NCBI RefSeq assembly: GCF_002250505.1
Contig: NZ_NJGY01000001.1
Span: forward strand, 2,008,507 to 2,072,506
From: Janthinobacterium sp. PC23-8
GTDB lineage: Bacteria; Pseudomonadota; Gammaproteobacteria; Burkholderiales; Burkholderiaceae_D
DNA: 64,000 nt
Direction: 5' to 3'
The position numbers and the translations under genes are program-made. Positions 62,286 to 64,000 of the stretch are shown here, piece by piece. A model generated the notes under the pieces. The model saw only the letters and a program-made list of their open reading frames with translations, did no database searches and was not told the origin of the DNA. Within the stretch, counting starts at the first letter, position 1; every line of letters begins with the position of its first letter.

Positions 62286-64000
62286 ATGCCTGATCAAAAG
62301 CAAGATCTACCGCCAGCAACGAAGCCCGCGCCCAAGCCCAAAGCCGTCAAAAAAGTGGTCAGCACGGAAACCAGGCTGGCCAGGCTGGGCTTGCACACCG
62401 ATATGGACCTGGTGCTGCACCTGCCGATGCGCTACGAAGACGAAACCAGGATCTACACGATACGCGATGCCTGTTTGCATGGTGGCGAGTCGTGGCAGGT
62501 CGAAGGCGTGGTCACCCGGTGCGAGGTCAGCTTCAAGCCGCGCAAGCAATTGCTCGTCACCATCGCCGATGAGACGGGCGAGTTGCTGCTGCGCTTCATG
62601 AATTTCTACGGCAGCCAGGTCAAGCAATTGGCCGAAGGCACGCGGGTGCGCGCACGCGCCGAGCTCAAGCACGGTTTTTTCGGCGCCGAGATGGTCCATC
62701 CGGTCTACAAGGTGGTCAATGAAGGCGCGCCGCTGCCGACTGCCCTGACGCCCGTCTATCCGTCCGGCGAAGGCCTGTCGCAGCACGTGCTGCGCCGCGA
62801 GATTGCCGAGGCGATGAAGCGCATCGACTGGACCGACACCCTGCCCGACTCCCTGCTGCGCCAGATGCAGCTGTCACCATTCCAGGCGGCCGTGCGGCTG
62901 TTGCACTATCCGCCGCAGCAGATCGACGAAAGCGCGCTGATGGACCGCTCGCACCCGGCCTGGGTGCGCATGAAGTTCGATGAACTGCTGGCCCAGCAGC
63001 TGTCCTTGAAACGCGCCCAGTACGCGCGCCGCTCGAAGGGCGCCGCCGCCCTGCCGTTCGTCGGCAGCCTGTCCCATGCATTCCAGGCCGCGCTGCCGTT
63101 CCGGCTGACCGGCGCGCAGGCGCGCGTGCTCGACGAAATCCGCGCCGACCTGCGCCAGCCGTATCCGATGCAGCGACTGCTGCAGGGGGACGTGGGCAGC
63201 GGCAAGACGGTGGTGGCGGCCCTGTCGGCCACACAGGCCATCGACAGCGGCTACCAGGCCGCGCTGATGGCGCCGACCGAGATCCTGGCCGAGCAGCACT
63301 TTCGCAAGATCGCCGCCTGGATGGAGCCGCTGGGCGTGAAGGTGGCGTGGCTGACGGGCAGCCTGAAAAAGAAGGAAAAGACGGCGGCGCTGGCCCTGAT
63401 CGAATCGGGCGAGGCGCAGCTGGTGATCGGCACGCATGCGCTGATCCAGGACAACGTGCAGTTCTCGAAACTGGGCCTGGTGATCGTCGACGAGCAGCAC
63501 CGCTTCGGCGTCGGCCAGCGCCTGACCCTGCGCAACAAGGGCGACAGCGCGGCCGTGCCGCACCAGCTGATGATGTCGGCCACGCCGATCCCGCGCACCC
63601 TGGCCATGACCTATTACGCCGACCTGGAAGTGTCGGTGATCGACGAGCTGCCGCCCGGGCGCAGCCCGATCGTCACGCGCGCCATCGACCAGAACCGGCG
63701 CGACGAAGTGATCGCCCGCGTGTATGCGGCCGCGCTGGAAGGCCGGCAGGTGTACTGGGTCTGTCCGCTGATCGAGGAATCGGAAGCGCTGCAGCTGCAA
63801 ACGGCCACCGACACCCACATGATGCTGGCCGAGGCGCTGCCCGCGCTGCAGGTAGGCCTGGTGCACGGCCGCCTGAAGCCGGCCGAAAAACAGGAAGTGA
63901 TGGACGCATTTATCGCCGGCCAGCTGCACGTGCTGGTGGCCACCACCGTGATCGAGGTGGGCGTCGACGTGCCGAACGCCTCCCTGATGGTGATCGAGCA
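62286..64000 (+). CDS. recG: ATP-dependent DNA helicase RecG, 5' part
   Basis: The first 571 codons are in the window; the C-terminus is cut by its edge. An N-terminal Lys/Pro-rich tail (about 1-25) precedes the OB-fold wedge domain (about 30-160), which grips stalled forks. Walker A GDVGSGKT is at 301-308, the Walker B box DEQH at 402-405, and SATPIPRTL follows as helicase motif III. RecG reverses stalled replication forks and branch-migrates Holliday junctions. The ATG at 62286 is the only good start in frame. Confidence 0.96.
   Translation, partial: MPDQKQDLPPATKPAPKPKAVKKVVSTETRLARLGLHTDMDLVLHLPMRYEDETRIYTIRDACLHGGESWQVEGVVTRCEVSFKPRKQLLVTIADETGELLLRFMNFYGSQVKQLAEGTRVRARAELKHGFFGAEMVHPVYKVVNEGAPLPTALTPVYPSGEGLSQHVLRREIAEAMKRIDWTDTLPDSLLRQMQLSPFQAAVRLLHYPPQQIDESALMDRSHPAWVRMKFDELLAQQLSLKRAQYARRSKGAAALPFVGSLSHAFQAALPFRLTGAQARVLDEIRADLRQPYPMQRLLQGDVGSGKTVVAALSATQAIDSGYQAALMAPTEILAEQHFRKIAAWMEPLGVKVAWLTGSLKKKEKTAALALIESGEAQLVIGTHALIQDNVQFSKLGLVIVDEQHRFGVGQRLTLRNKGDSAAVPHQLMMSATPIPRTLAMTYYADLEVSVIDELPPGRSPIVTRAIDQNRRDEVIARVYAAALEGRQVYWVCPLIEESEALQLQTATDTHMMLAEALPALQVGLVHGRLKPAEKQEVMDAFIAGQLHVLVATTVIEVGVDVPNASLMVIE

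Overview
The window looks like the chromosome of a betaproteobacterium of the Oxalobacteraceae (Janthinobacterium/Duganella/Massilia type). The basis is inference from a queA-tgt-yajC-secD-secF cluster in conserved order, a GC-rich core with strongly G/C-ending codons, an arginine succinyltransferase operon built as in Pseudomonas and Burkholderia relatives, and many short overlapping genes. No rRNA, tRNA or CRISPR array was recognised.

Bases 1-18.6 kb hold one end of a surface polysaccharide locus, almost all on the minus strand and visibly less GC-rich than the rest. Read in the direction of transcription it contains a membrane-bound WbpM/CapD-type 4,6-dehydratase, a large SLBB-type outer-membrane export protein, a Wzz-like chain-length protein, then a tightly coupled gene train: legB, legC, legG, legI, legH, ptmE, a MocA-family oxidoreductase, legF, an SDR of PtmA type, two more MocA-family oxidoreductases, an SGNH hydrolase and the start of a Wzx-type flippase. 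Together these should make CMP-legionaminic acid (or a close nonulosonate), probably by the GDP-linked Campylobacter-type route, and place it in an exported glycan.

Bases 18.6-36 kb are a mosaic of mostly monocistronic genes: a GlsB-like membrane protein, an S46 dipeptidyl-peptidase with DPP7-type specificity residue, a small exported unknown, an M14 metallopeptidase, a FUSC-family membrane protein, a PAP2/haloperoxidase-like lipoprotein with an autotransporter-type repeat, an S9 peptidase, two amino acid permeases and a RidA protein. Between 28.5 and 30.1 kb lies a small accessory patch: the decayed 3' end of an IS4-family transposase followed by a coupled pair of unknown genes that are less GC-rich than their neighbours.

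Bases 36-39.3 kb hold a half-size ABC-F protein, an Old Yellow Enzyme, a glycine-zipper protein and a DUF1993 protein. Bases 39.4-52.6 kb are the arginine succinyltransferase pathway: astC, aruF, aruG, astD, astB, a 1565-residue NAD-glutamate dehydrogenase, and astE, preceded on the same strand by a GlxA/AraC-type regulator. The astC promoter carries a match to the TGTCGC-N8-AA half-site known for the AraC-type ArgR of Pseudomonas, so arginine-induced catabolism of arginine through glutamate to 2-oxoglutarate is the likely job of the whole block.

Bases 52.7-56.3 kb hold a MarR regulator, two small unknowns, an HDOD protein, a glutathione transferase and a WYL-domain regulator. The right end has secF, secD, yajC, tgt and queA on the minus strand and the first 571 codons of recG leaving the window on the plus strand.
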